NCBI RefSeq assembly: GCF_013745115.1 | Contig: NZ_CP051151.1 | Coordinates: 992,001 to 1,056,000, forward strand | Reading direction: 5' to 3' | DNA: 64,000 nt | DNA from: Hujiaoplasma nucleasis | GTDB lineage: Bacteria > Bacillota_I > Bacilli_A > Izemoplasmatales > Hujiaoplasmataceae | Shown here: positions 15,364 through 23,760 of the stretch, one piece after another | How positions within the stretch are numbered: the first letter of the stretch is position 1 | Layout of the letters: every line of letters starts with the position of its first letter | Notes under the pieces: model-generated | Databases searched by the model: none | The model's input: the letters and a program-made list of their open reading frames with translations, nothing else | What the model was told of the DNA's origin: nothing | Made by a program: the position numbers and the translations under genes

Positions 15364-17064
15364 ATGCAAAAAAAGAGAGTAATTGTGATAGAACCTACTC
15401 AAGTGATTCACGAAGATAAAAATGGCTTGCCAACTTTAAAACCAAAGTTGAAAGTATGTGCATATGCTAGAGTTTCTACTGATTCAGAAGATCAACTACA
15501 TAGTGTCGAAGCCCAAAAGAGTGTATATACTGAAAAGATCCAAGAAAACGAAGCATGGGATTTCATTGGCCTATATGCAGATGAAGGTTTATCTGGCACA
15601 AGTATTAAAAAAAGACCACAGTTTTTAAAGATGATTAAAGATGCTAAGGATGGTAAAATTGATTTAATACTAACCAAGTCCTTATCAAGGTTTGCTAGAA
15701 ACACTGTCGATACCTTAACCATTATTAGAGAGTTAAGAGAACAAAACGTCGATGTATTCTTTGAAAAAGAAAATATTTATTCATCCGATACAAAGGTTGA
15801 TTTTATGCTGACCATCTTCTCTTCTATCGCCCAAGAAGAAGCAAGGAACATTAGTGAAAATGTAAAATGGGGTTTTAGAAAAAGATTTAAAGAGGGTAAG
15901 GTACACATTAATACAAAGAGATTTCTTGGTTACGATAAGGATGATTTGGGAAAAATCATTATTAATGAAGCACAAGCTAAAACAGTGAGAATTATCTTTG
16001 ATATGTATATATCAGGTGCTTCTTTAAAAGAGATCGTTTCCTTCTTAACAGAAAACCAACTCAAGAATGGTCGAGGTGAGGTCTTTTGGGTATCAGCGAC
16101 AGTAAATGCCATTCTTACCAATGAAAAGTATTGTGGAGATGCCATTTTACAAAAGCGAGTGACTGTCGATTATTTAACGCATAAATCAGTTAAAAATGAT
16201 GGCCATGCACCCAAGTACTACATTATGAATAACCATGAACCCATTATATCAAGGACCAAGTTTGAACTTGCCCAGGAACTAAAGAAAAAGCGCTCAAGGA
16301 AGCGCAAGCAATCAAACTACGGTAATATATACCCCCTGAGTGGTATCGTTTTTTGTGGCCAGTGTGGTGCGGTTATGAACCGGAGTTATTATAATTATGG
16401 CAAAGATAATGAAAGAGTTGTTTTGACCTGCAGAAAAAATAATAAAGGCCATGTTTGTTCAAACAAACCAATAGACAATAATACATTAGAAAAGGCCATT
16501 ATTGATTCTATTAAGGCACTTAAATTATCCGATGAAAATATCATTGATGAAACCTTGGATATAGTTCAATCATGCCTAAACTCTACTCATATAGAAGATG
16601 AGATTACATCATTAAAAAAAGACATCACCAAAACTCAAAAAGACATCAAAGATATTATCAACATCAATGTCGATTCTATATCAAACAATAGTGATTTTTA
16701 TAAATCAATTTATGATGAAAAGAAAGCTGAGCTGATTGATTTGAAAGCCAAGCTAAGCAATAAGAAATCGCTACTTCTAAGCAAACACCTACATGAAGAG
16801 CGTATACAAGAAATGAAGTTATTCTTGGATGGTCACATTGGATTAAACAAGAATATATTACTTAATGCTTATAAGTTTATCATTGCTCTTAATCCATCTG
16901 AAGCACTTCTACTCATTAATGATGAAGTCATTACTAATAAGAGAATTGATGAGGACTTGGATATTTATAAAGCCATCTCACCTATTTATACAGGATATGC
17001 AAAAAGTCCTAATGGCAAACAAGAAATCCATTATAAAGTTATCGATTTAAGGAAAGCAAAATGA
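15364..17064 (+). CDS. Large serine recombinase 1
   Basis: The 566-aa protein has an N-terminal resolvase domain with the nucleophile in YARVSTDSEDQ (about Ser38), TKSLSRFARNTVDTL and SIAQEEARNISENVKWG. A recombinase domain follows (about 190-300), then a zinc ribbon (FCGQCG ... CRKNNKGHVC), a coiled coil (about 415-490) and a C-terminal tail. This is the layout of phage and transposon large serine integrases. I use the ATG at 15364, preceded by AAAGGAGG; the frame stays open upstream through the micro-gene. Its stop overlaps the next recombinase as ATGA, so the two are made together. Confidence 0.92.
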   Translation: MQKKRVIVIEPTQVIHEDKNGLPTLKPKLKVCAYARVSTDSEDQLHSVEAQKSVYTEKIQENEAWDFIGLYADEGLSGTSIKKRPQFLKMIKDAKDGKIDLILTKSLSRFARNTVDTLTIIRELREQNVDVFFEKENIYSSDTKVDFMLTIFSSIAQEEARNISENVKWGFRKRFKEGKVHINTKRFLGYDKDDLGKIIINEAQAKTVRIIFDMYISGASLKEIVSFLTENQLKNGRGEVFWVSATVNAILTNEKYCGDAILQKRVTVDYLTHKSVKNDGHAPKYYIMNNHEPIISRTKFELAQELKKKRSRKRKQSNYGNIYPLSGIVFCGQCGAVMNRSYYNYGKDNERVVLTCRKNNKGHVCSNKPIDNNTLEKAIIDSIKALKLSDENIIDETLDIVQSCLNSTHIEDEITSLKKDITKTQKDIKDIININVDSISNNSDFYKSIYDEKKAELIDLKAKLSNKKSLLLSKHLHEERIQEMKLFLDGHIGLNKNILLNAYKFIIALNPSEALLLINDEVITNKRIDEDLDIYKAISPIYTGYAKSPNGKQEIHYKVIDLRKAK

Positions 17065-18713
17065 GCGCTGTAGAAATCATTGACTTAAATCAAATTGAAA
17101 AAGAGAACGCTAAACAAAATGTCTGTGCTTATGCTAGGGTTTCAACAACTAAAGAGCTACAGGCCACTTCTCTTGCCTTACAAGTGGAAACATACACAAA
17201 GTTGATCACTGAAAAACCTGAGTGGAACTTTTCCGGAGTCTTCTATGATGTTGGTAAGTCTGGGACAGATACAAAACATAGGACTCAATTTAATCAAATG
17301 ATTGAACTGGCCAAGGCGGGTGGTATTGATTTAATCATTACCAAATCAATATCACGATTTACAAGAAACACAGTTGACTGTTTAAAGATTATTCAAGACT
17401 TAAAAAGACATAAGGTTGAGGTTTGGTTTGAAAAGGAAAACATCTCATCCTTTGATCCTAAAGTTGAATTAACCATGACCATTTATGCAAGTGTCGCTGA
17501 AGAGGAGTCAAAGATAAATAGTGAGAATACATTATGGGGTGTTAAAAAGCGTTTTGAAGATGGGGTCGTTCCCATGGTCACATCTAAAGTTTTGGGTTAC
17601 AAAAGAGACAAAGACAACAATATCATAGTTGATGATAAAGAAGCTAAGATTGTAAGAAAGATATTTAATCTTTATGCTAGAGGTTATTCATTATATTATA
17701 TAGCAGAAAAGTTAAATGAAGCGGGTCATAAAACCAAGTATAAAAACTTACCTTATAAAAAAGGTGCTGTTAGAGGGATTCTAATCAATGAGAAATACAC
17801 TGGTAATGCCTTACTACAAAAATCAAAACGAAAAAAGGTAGGTAGTAGAATCGGAGAGAAAAACCAACAAACTCATCCAAAGTATTATGTGGAAAACTCT
17901 CATCCAAAGATTATTACAAAAGCCTTATGGGATAAGGTTCACGCTATAAGAAACCAAAGAATGATGAAATACAATCATACAACTGATATTGTAAAGTTAA
18001 AAGAACAAGCCAAGCATAAATCAATTTATAGTGGTTTTGTCCAGTGCGGTGTCTGTGACAAAAACTATCATTTCAAAGTCAATAACAAAAAAGAAAAATG
18101 GGCAACAGAAACTTTAATCTGTGCATCTAATAGAGAAAAGAAAACATGCGAGAATGATGCCTTGTTTGTTAAAACATTTGAGAATCAACTTCTATCACAT
18201 ATAAATGATATGATTAAAAACAAATACGAGTTTCTAAACACGCTTCATGAAGTCCTGGTATCTCACCCTGAGATAAGAAAACTTAATATTGATAATCACA
18301 CATTAGAAGATAAGTTAGATGAGGTTAATGAACATATCAAGTCCTTAGTATCAATTGACAGTGAATTTGAGGTAAAGGTCCTTGAAGAACTAAAAGAAAG
18401 AAAAGCAAGCATTGAAACAGCTTTAACCGGAAACAGAAATAAGCTATTAACATCTCATAATGTTGAAACTAAACTCAAACAATACAAGCTACTTTTAAAA
18501 GACTACAAAAAGCCTATATCAAGCTTAAGTGATTTTCCTTTCAAAGCATTCTTTGACAAGGCAATTGTTTATAGTAGAGATAGACTTGAATTTATATTAA
18601 ACCCCTTTAATACTGATGAGGATAAAATCACATACTCATTTCCTGAATTAATGACTTATTACACAATTAGAAAAACAACTCACCAATCAATAAGTAAGGT
18701 GATTTGTATATAA
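17061..18713 (+). CDS. Large serine recombinase 2
   Basis: The 550-aa protein has the same architecture as its neighbour: YARVSTTKELQATS (nucleophile about Ser28), TKSISRFTRNTVDCL, SVAEEESKINSENTLWG, a recombinase domain, a zinc ribbon (VQCGVCDK ... CASNREKKTC), a coiled coil and a C-terminal region. The sequences differ enough that this is an old pair rather than a fresh duplication. Overlapping, co-translated recombinases suggest a heteromeric or sequentially acting integration system, as in CcrA/CcrB-type or multi-recombinase elements. It is the last gene before the tRNA cluster, placing the element's right end within about 280 nt. Confidence 0.92.
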   Translation: MSAVEIIDLNQIEKENAKQNVCAYARVSTTKELQATSLALQVETYTKLITEKPEWNFSGVFYDVGKSGTDTKHRTQFNQMIELAKAGGIDLIITKSISRFTRNTVDCLKIIQDLKRHKVEVWFEKENISSFDPKVELTMTIYASVAEEESKINSENTLWGVKKRFEDGVVPMVTSKVLGYKRDKDNNIIVDDKEAKIVRKIFNLYARGYSLYYIAEKLNEAGHKTKYKNLPYKKGAVRGILINEKYTGNALLQKSKRKKVGSRIGEKNQQTHPKYYVENSHPKIITKALWDKVHAIRNQRMMKYNHTTDIVKLKEQAKHKSIYSGFVQCGVCDKNYHFKVNNKKEKWATETLICASNREKKTCENDALFVKTFENQLLSHINDMIKNKYEFLNTLHEVLVSHPEIRKLNIDNHTLEDKLDEVNEHIKSLVSIDSEFEVKVLEELKERKASIETALTGNRNKLLTSHNVETKLKQYKLLLKDYKKPISSLSDFPFKAFFDKAIVYSRDRLEFILNPFNTDEDKITYSFPELMTYYTIRKTTHQSISKVICI

Positions 18714-18733
18714 TAGAGCTTAAAAAACTGATA

Positions 18734-18760
18734 GATCGTTGAAAAAACGGTCTTTTTTTT
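18734..18760 (+). terminator. Terminator after the recombinase operon
   Basis: GATCGTT and AACGGTC arms (7 bp, one G-T pair) with a 5-nt loop and eight T follow the stop of the second recombinase. Confidence 0.75.
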
Positions 18761-18867
18761 ATATTTTTAGCCTAGTTCAAATACGGTCGGGTCGTCAAAA
18801 AATGGCCTTTTTAGCCAAAAACTCAAGTCCGGTCTTGTGAAAGGTGTTTTAATCAATATAGCCCAAT

Positions 18868-18906
18868 AAAAAAAGAGTAAAATCAATGAAAAATCACTAA
18901 TTTTAC
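18868..18906 (-). terminator. Minus-strand terminator near the element/tRNA junction
   Basis: A 13-bp stem (18877-18889 with 18894-18906, two wobble pairs) with a 4-nt loop is followed on the minus strand by seven T (18868-18874). It would stop transcription from the tRNA cluster entering the element. The stretch 18761-18867 holds no gene; it contains two TTTTTAGCC copies and may include the attachment site. Confidence 0.65.
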
Positions 18907-18916
18907 CCTAAATAAT

Positions 18917-18986
18917 AGAAAAAGTTGCTTTATGTTAAAACATTTAAAACGTCTATATTTAGACGTCAAACGCTATAAAGCAACTT
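18917..18986 (-). terminator. Nested hairpin downstream of tRNA-Cys
   Basis: Exact 12-bp arms AAGTTGCTTTAT (18922-18933) and ATAAAGCAACTT (18975-18986) enclose an exact 7-bp hairpin, ACGTCTA/TAGACGT (18949-18966). On the minus strand the outer stem is followed by a T-rich run, so it is probably the tRNA operon terminator with an inner stem. Confidence 0.6.
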
Positions 18987-18999
18987 GGTATAATCAACC

Positions 19000-19073
19000 T
19001 GGAGGACCCTGCCGGATTTGAACCGGCGGTGAGGGAGTTGCAGTCCCGTGCCTTACCGCTTGGCTAAGGGTCC
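19000..19073 (-). tRNA. tRNA-Cys (GCA)
   Basis: The minus strand folds as a cloverleaf: acceptor GGACCCT/AGGGTCC with U discriminator and encoded CCA, anticodon stem CGGGA/TCCCT-like with loop CTGCAAC giving GCA, and a T-arm with GGTTCAAATCC. It is the last of three tRNAs and the one nearest the mobile element, whose serine recombinases end 287 nt away. Confidence 0.95.
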
Positions 19074-19117
19074 TAATAAAAGATAAAGAGTAAGTCGCCT
19101 TACTCTTAGTTTTTTGA

Positions 19118-19194
19118 TGGTCGGGAAGACAGGATTCGAACCTGCGACCTCCTGGTCCCAAACCAGGCGCTCTACCAAGCTAAGCTACTTCCCG
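19118..19194 (-). tRNA. tRNA-Pro (UGG)
   Basis: The minus strand gives acceptor CGGGAAG/CTTCCCG, discriminator A and encoded CCA, anticodon stem CCTGG/CCAGG with loop TTTGGGA (anticodon TGG), and T-arm GGTTCGAATCC. It lies between tRNA-Arg and tRNA-Cys in one minus-strand cluster. Confidence 0.95.
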
Positions 19195-19199
19195 TATAC

Positions 19200-19276
19200 T
19201 GGCGCGCTCATCAGGAGTCGAACCCGAAACCTTTTGATCCGTAGTCAAACGCTCTATCCAATTGAGCTATGAGCGC
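19200..19276 (-). tRNA. tRNA-Arg (ACG)
   Basis: The minus strand gives acceptor GCGCTCA/TGAGCGC, discriminator G and encoded CCA, anticodon stem TTTGA/TCAAA with loop CTACGGA (anticodon ACG, read as ICG after deamination), and T-arm GGGTTCGACTCC. It is the first tRNA of the cluster. Confidence 0.95.
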
Positions 19277-19350
19277 AAATCGCCATATTTTTGTTGGATG
19301 ATGCATTTGTATGGTAAAGGCATCGTTTCCTAATTTCAAGGCCGATATAT

Positions 19351-19379
19351 ATCTTATCAAATATTAATTAAAAAAGCAA
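19351..19379 (-). promoter_or_regulatory. Promoter of the tRNA cluster
   Basis: On the minus strand TTGCTT, a 17-nt spacer and TAAGAT lie about 75 nt upstream of tRNA-Arg. Both boxes match four of six consensus bases. No other candidate stands out in the 19277-19473 gap. Confidence 0.5.
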
Positions 19380-19473
19380 GTTTTTTATTTAATAAAGTGA
19401 AAATTATTTTTCGAGCATATCATGAGAATTTTCTACTAAATTTAGTTATAATGTTGATAAGAAGGTGAGAATT

Positions 19474-20316
19474 ATGCTTTATTACTATCATAAAGATGCA
19501 ATACATATATCTAAAATAGATTTACTTGTAAAAGACTTAAAAATTAGTAAAGATTTCTATACAAACAGTATAGGTTTTTCAGTCTTAAAAGAAAATGAAA
19601 ATTATATTTCTTTGACAGTAGATCATGAAACAGAAATTATTCGTCTTCATTTAAATGAAGACGAATCATATAACAATCAAAAGAATAATATCTATCATTT
19701 TGCCATACTTTTACCAAGCAGAAAAGATTTAGGTAAATTTCTACATCACTTAATTTCAAAACAAATACCTATAGACGGAGCTGCTGATCACTTAGTGAGT
19801 GAAGCAATTTATTTACAAGACCCTGATGGTATAGGAATCGAAATATACTCTGACAAGGATGATTCTCAATGGAATTACTCTAATCAGCAAATTGAAATGG
19901 AAACATTGCCTTTCGATTATAAAGGTGTATATTACGCTACTGATGAGGATGACATCTTTAGGTCCTTGCCAATTGACACCATTATTGGACACTTACATCT
20001 ACAAGTTGATAAACTTAAAGAAACTAAAGAATTTTACAATGAAATTATCGGTTTTAATATCGTGAATGATAAAATAAATAACGCAGTCTTCATGTCTGAC
20101 AAAAATTACCATCATCATTTAGCAATAAATTCTTGGAGCCCCCAAAGATCTAGAGTTCAAAGAATGAAATCATTTACTATCACTTATCCAAATTGCGAAA
20201 AATTTATTGAAACATTTGAAAATTTAAAAAAAGCAAATATTGAATTTGAAGAAACCAATGATGGTATTTTATTAAAGGATCCTGAAAACACAAAGATATA
20301 TTTAAGTATAAAATAA
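19474..20316 (+). CDS. Two-domain glyoxalase/extradiol dioxygenase (VOC) family protein
   Basis: The 280-aa protein holds two VOC modules. The first (about 10-125) includes HISKIDLLVKDLKISKDFYTNSIGF and ends LQDPDGIGIEIYSDK, with His and Glu metal ligands. The second (about 165-280) includes IGHLHLQVDKLKETKEFYNEIIGF and ends LKDPENTKIYLSI. This matches CatE-like catechol-2,3-dioxygenase or glyoxalase proteins. The second half lacks the usual terminal Glu (TKIYL in place of IEIY), so its metal site may be incomplete. Substrate unknown. The ATG at 19474 follows GAAGGTGAG; an upstream GTG at 19465 is unlikely. Confidence 0.85.
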   Translation: MLYYYHKDAIHISKIDLLVKDLKISKDFYTNSIGFSVLKENENYISLTVDHETEIIRLHLNEDESYNNQKNNIYHFAILLPSRKDLGKFLHHLISKQIPIDGAADHLVSEAIYLQDPDGIGIEIYSDKDDSQWNYSNQQIEMETLPFDYKGVYYATDEDDIFRSLPIDTIIGHLHLQVDKLKETKEFYNEIIGFNIVNDKINNAVFMSDKNYHHHLAINSWSPQRSRVQRMKSFTITYPNCEKFIETFENLKKANIEFEETNDGILLKDPENTKIYLSIK

Positions 20317-20346
20317 TTCCAAGCAGATGCTTGGAATTATTTTTTT
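20313..20346. terminator. Bidirectional terminator, VOC gene / AEC transporter
   Basis: An exact 12-bp stem, ATAATTCCAAGC / GCTTGGAATTAT, with a 4-nt loop and a T run on the plus strand lies between convergent genes and overlaps the stop of the VOC gene. Confidence 0.85.
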
Positions 20347-21355
20347 ATAATATTTCTAAAATCTTTAACAATAAAACAGTTAAGAATATAGAAATTATTG
20401 ACATCACCGTTGTCCAAACAACAGTTTGAGAAGCCAAATCATAATCATTCTTCATTTCTTTGGCCATAACAGCTCCAGTAATGGCTGTTGGAGAAGCAAA
20501 TAAAGAAATAAAAGCAGGATATACTAGATAATTAAAATTGAAAAAGTTTGATTCCTTATCAATGATAATAGCTGCCAACAGAATAATAAATGGTGTAATA
20601 AATGATCTAATTAAGGTACCAATAAATATTTGTCTTGATAGGTTCTTGATTACATAAAACTGAAAACCTCCACCTAAGACAATCAAGGCAATCGGAGATG
20701 TTGTTTGACCTAACCATTGAACAGGTAAAAATAAGAATCGAAGGTCCTCTTCTAACGAAAAGACAAGTATACCTTGCTTGTCCAAGGGAATAAAAGATCT
20801 TACAAATAAAACTATCATACCAAGAAAAATACCGGCAATTAAGGGGTTTTTCAATATCTTAATTATTGTTGTTTTGATTTGTTTGCCTTGGTCTTCTTTA
20901 ATATACATTGTTAAGGCCAAAACAGACAATATATTCATCAGTGGAATCGCAATCGCTGATATCATTGAAAGATTAATAACAGCTGCTTCTCCACCTATAC
21001 TTTCGGCTAAAGGTATTCCTATAATTGCAAAGTTAGCTCTAAAGATAGTTTGAACAATAACGCCTTTTTGCTTTTCATCAGGTATGAATATTTTAACAAT
21101 AATCATTCCAAGTATAAACAAGAATAGTATAGCTGTTGAAGCAAATATCACATGATTCCATTGAATATCAGAAAAAGACTCAATCTTATAGATATTGTAA
21201 AATAACATTGATGGCAAGGCAATTCTATAAACAAATTTATTGGCTACACTTAAAAAATTATCATTGATGAAATTGATATGTTTTAATAAGTAACCAAGTC
21301 CCATTAAAATAATGATTGGTAATACTGCATTAATTGCAAATAATAATGTATCCAT
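20345..21355 (-). CDS. AEC-family (auxin efflux carrier/malate permease) transporter
   Basis: The 336-aa membrane protein has about ten hydrophobic segments in two halves. It has AEC features: an N-terminal PIIILMGLGYLLKH, FYNIYKI, a helix with ANFAIIGIPLAESIGGEAA and, in the second half, ALIVLGGGFQFY and the typical end region SPTAITGAVMAKEM with a VVWTTVMSI helix. The family moves organic anions such as malate or amino-acid-like compounds; the substrate here cannot be told. It is monocistronic, between the VOC gene terminator and the terminator of nrdJ. Confidence 0.9.
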   Translation of the reverse strand: MDTLLFAINAVLPIIILMGLGYLLKHINFINDNFLSVANKFVYRIALPSMLFYNIYKIESFSDIQWNHVIFASTAILFLFILGMIIVKIFIPDEKQKGVIVQTIFRANFAIIGIPLAESIGGEAAVINLSMISAIAIPLMNILSVLALTMYIKEDQGKQIKTTIIKILKNPLIAGIFLGMIVLFVRSFIPLDKQGILVFSLEEDLRFLFLPVQWLGQTTSPIALIVLGGGFQFYVIKNLSRQIFIGTLIRSFITPFIILLAAIIIDKESNFFNFNYLVYPAFISLFASPTAITGAVMAKEMKNDYDLASQTVVWTTVMSIISIFLTVLLLKILEIL

Positions 21356-21413
21356 AAGTCATCCTTTTTAATAAATTTACAACAAAGATATTATAACATA
21401 TTATATAATTTTC

Positions 21414-21447
21414 TAAGAAAAAAGTGTTGAGAAAATCTCAACACTTT
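21414..21447 (-). terminator. Terminator after the ribonucleotide reductase
   Basis: A 12-bp stem AAAGTGTTGAGA / TCTCAACACTTT with an AAA loop is followed on the minus strand by a T run. Confidence 0.85.
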
Positions 21448-21451
21448 GATT

Positions 21452-23638
21452 TTAGATAGCGCATTTTTCATAATCGCAATCATTATTTGAACATTGAATA
21501 CAACCTTCTTTTTTTACTAAGACCGACTTACAAATAGGACATAATTCTTTTTCAAATCTTTTTGGCTTATAAGCTGCTTCTTCAATCAAGACATGAGTTC
21601 TATATTCTTTAACCTTTCCTGATTTTAGGTTAGCCCAAGTCTCATCAATACCAAATTGAGGAGCTACAGCAGGATTTAAATCTTCTGTCGCCTCATTTAC
21701 GCCTGATAAAATTCCAATTTTTGCACATCTATCTCTAAAGACAGTAGCGCCTTTTAAACCTTTTTTCCAAGAAGAAATATAAATATTCATTACATCATCT
21801 ATAGATGCTGAATTAGGTAAATTAAAGGTTGAAGAAATAGCTGTATCTACATATTTTTGAATGGTCGCTTGAACATTGGCTCTGTCTTCAAAAGAAATAT
21901 TTTGCGATGTTATTCGAGTCCATTCAGGTAATTCATCTGGATCAACACCAAGTGTCTTAGCCATTGCTAGCGGTGTTTTTTCCCAAACAGTAATCTTCTT
22001 TTCTTCTTCAAACATAGAAATAATTCGTCTAGTGTAATTTATTTGGAAGTATGGTTCTACACCGCCACTAACACCAAAGATATTTGAAATTGAACCTGTT
22101 GGAGCAATGCTTAATAGTCTTGAGTTTCTTAAACCATATTTTTTAATAATTTCATCTGTTTCAGCCGTAATTACCGATTGATAAAACTTAGATGAAGAAA
22201 CTTTTTTATAATCATAAACAGGAAATACTCCATCTTCTTTTGCTTTCAATGCAGATGCTCTTGCGGCTTGATTAATCATACGACTCATTAATTCATCTAA
22301 AAAGTCAATAAATGCTTGCGAACCGTATGGTAAATTCATACTTAAAGCCAAATCTGCTAAGCCCATGACTCCTAAACCAACCTCACGGTATTTTTTTACA
22401 TGATCTCTTTGTTCTTGCAAGGCGTGTCTATCACCCAACATAGTTAATAGTTCATCTAATGACCAAATCATTTCTTCAACAACATGATCAAATCTTTCCC
22501 AATTAAAGAATGATTCATCTGTAAAAGGATTTTTAACAAAAGCGTTTAAATTTACACTAGCCAAGTTACATGAACCATGAGCCATTAATGGTTGTTCTCC
22601 ACATGGATTTGTTGCAGTAAATTTGACTTCATCATATTCACTCATTAAGTGATATTCATTCATATGATCTATAAACATAACACCTGGATCTCCCATGGTG
22701 TGTGCTGAATAAGAAATTAATTCTAATAAATCTCTTGCTTTTACTTTTTTGATTATGTCTTCATAAGGCGTCTTATATCTCATAGTCCAGATACCATCTT
22801 CTTCAACAGCTTGCATAAAGGCATCTGAGATAGCCACTGAAATGTTAGCACCATTGATTTTATTTAAATCTAGTTTTGTTGTAATAAAATCAATGATATC
22901 AGGATGATCTACATTTAAAACCAACATTAATGCGCCGCGTCGACTCTCTTGTTGGGTATTTAAGGTTGTATGTGAATACTTTTCAGCAAAAACCATAACT
23001 CCAGGTGTTGTATTTGAACTATTGTTTACTTTAGCTCCCTTAGGTCTAATTTTAGATAAATTCATACCTTGACCGCCGCCATATGAATAGGTTCTAGCGA
23101 TTTGGTAATCAACTTTATAGATGCTTTCTAAGTTATCTTCTGGGTCTTCAGTAACATAACAATTACTACCAGTAATATTGCCTTCTCTACCAATAGCATA
23201 TAAATTTCTTCCAGCAAAAATTGCTTCTTTATGTCTAAGTATTTTTTCTAAAGCAGGTCTTTTAAATGATACTCTTTTTAAAAATTCTTTCTTTGTTTCA
23301 TTTGGTAATAAGTATTTTTGGAGGATTAAATCCTGCCTTTCATCGTTATCACTCCAAGGATTTTCGCGGTCTAAACGTTGTTTTTCACGGTATTTAATAT
23401 ATGCTTTAGCAACTTCGTAATCTTTATTCTCCATTAAAAATAATTCAACACAGTCTTGAATTTTTTCAATTGAGACTTCTTCGAAATTGATGAGTTCATC
23501 AGAGATTTTTTTAGCGTATTCGGTACATTGTACTTTTGTTTTTTTATTTCCTACAGAGCGATAAGCCTTATATAAAGCATCCGCAATTTTTCTTTTATCA
23601 AACTTTTCTTGAACACCATTCCTCTTAATTACATACAT
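21452..23638 (-). CDS. nrdJ: Adenosylcobalamin-dependent (class II) ribonucleoside-diphosphate reductase
   Basis: The 728-aa enzyme begins with an ATP-cone-like region (VIKRNGVQEKFDKRKIADALYKAY) and continues into the catalytic barrel with GGGQGMNLS, RRGALMLVLNVDHPDI, NPCGEQPL (an active-site Cys) and SIAPTGSISNI. It ends in a Cys-rich zinc-ribbon tail (CPICKSVLVKKEGCIQCSNNDC). That tail and the single-subunit size are typical of class II NrdJ, which uses vitamin B12 to make deoxyribonucleotides without oxygen or an NrdB partner. GGAGGG precedes the ATG. The upstream gap carries a long dyad that may regulate it or terminate gltX. Confidence 0.92.
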   Translation of the reverse strand: MYVIKRNGVQEKFDKRKIADALYKAYRSVGNKKTKVQCTEYAKKISDELINFEEVSIEKIQDCVELFLMENKDYEVAKAYIKYREKQRLDRENPWSDNDERQDLILQKYLLPNETKKEFLKRVSFKRPALEKILRHKEAIFAGRNLYAIGREGNITGSNCYVTEDPEDNLESIYKVDYQIARTYSYGGGQGMNLSKIRPKGAKVNNSSNTTPGVMVFAEKYSHTTLNTQQESRRGALMLVLNVDHPDIIDFITTKLDLNKINGANISVAISDAFMQAVEEDGIWTMRYKTPYEDIIKKVKARDLLELISYSAHTMGDPGVMFIDHMNEYHLMSEYDEVKFTATNPCGEQPLMAHGSCNLASVNLNAFVKNPFTDESFFNWERFDHVVEEMIWSLDELLTMLGDRHALQEQRDHVKKYREVGLGVMGLADLALSMNLPYGSQAFIDFLDELMSRMINQAARASALKAKEDGVFPVYDYKKVSSSKFYQSVITAETDEIIKKYGLRNSRLLSIAPTGSISNIFGVSGGVEPYFQINYTRRIISMFEEEKKITVWEKTPLAMAKTLGVDPDELPEWTRITSQNISFEDRANVQATIQKYVDTAISSTFNLPNSASIDDVMNIYISSWKKGLKGATVFRDRCAKIGILSGVNEATEDLNPAVAPQFGIDETWANLKSGKVKEYRTHVLIEEAAYKPKRFEKELCPICKSVLVKKEGCIQCSNNDCDYEKCAI

Positions 23639-23670
23639 TTTCTTCCCTCCAAAATTTTATTAAAAAAAAT

Positions 23671-23732
23671 ACCAGTTTTTAACTTGTATTTTAATATCAC
23701 GGTAATGATTTTATTATACAAGATAAACTGGT
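23671..23732. promoter_or_regulatory. Long dyad in the gltX-nrdJ gap
   Basis: ACCAGTTT and CTTGTAT (23671-23689) are inverted as ATACAAG and AAACTGGT (23716-23732), with 26 nt between and a T run on both sides. On the minus strand it looks like a large-loop terminator for gltX and also lies in the nrdJ leader. A possible promoter sits inside the loop. Terminator, attenuator or repressor site are all possible. Confidence 0.55.
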
Positions 23733-23760
23733 TTTTTTATAGCATAAAATTTAAAAAAAT

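Noticed and set aside
20778-21053. Opposite-strand frame within the transporter gene
   Set aside because: Shadow of the AEC gene with no ribosome site or recognisable motif; the same applies to other long antisense frames, e.g. 11370-11753 and 42319-42531.
23639-23760. Cobalamin riboswitch upstream of nrdJ
   Set aside because: The gap is about 120 nt and shows no B12-box-like sequence; a B12 riboswitch is longer.
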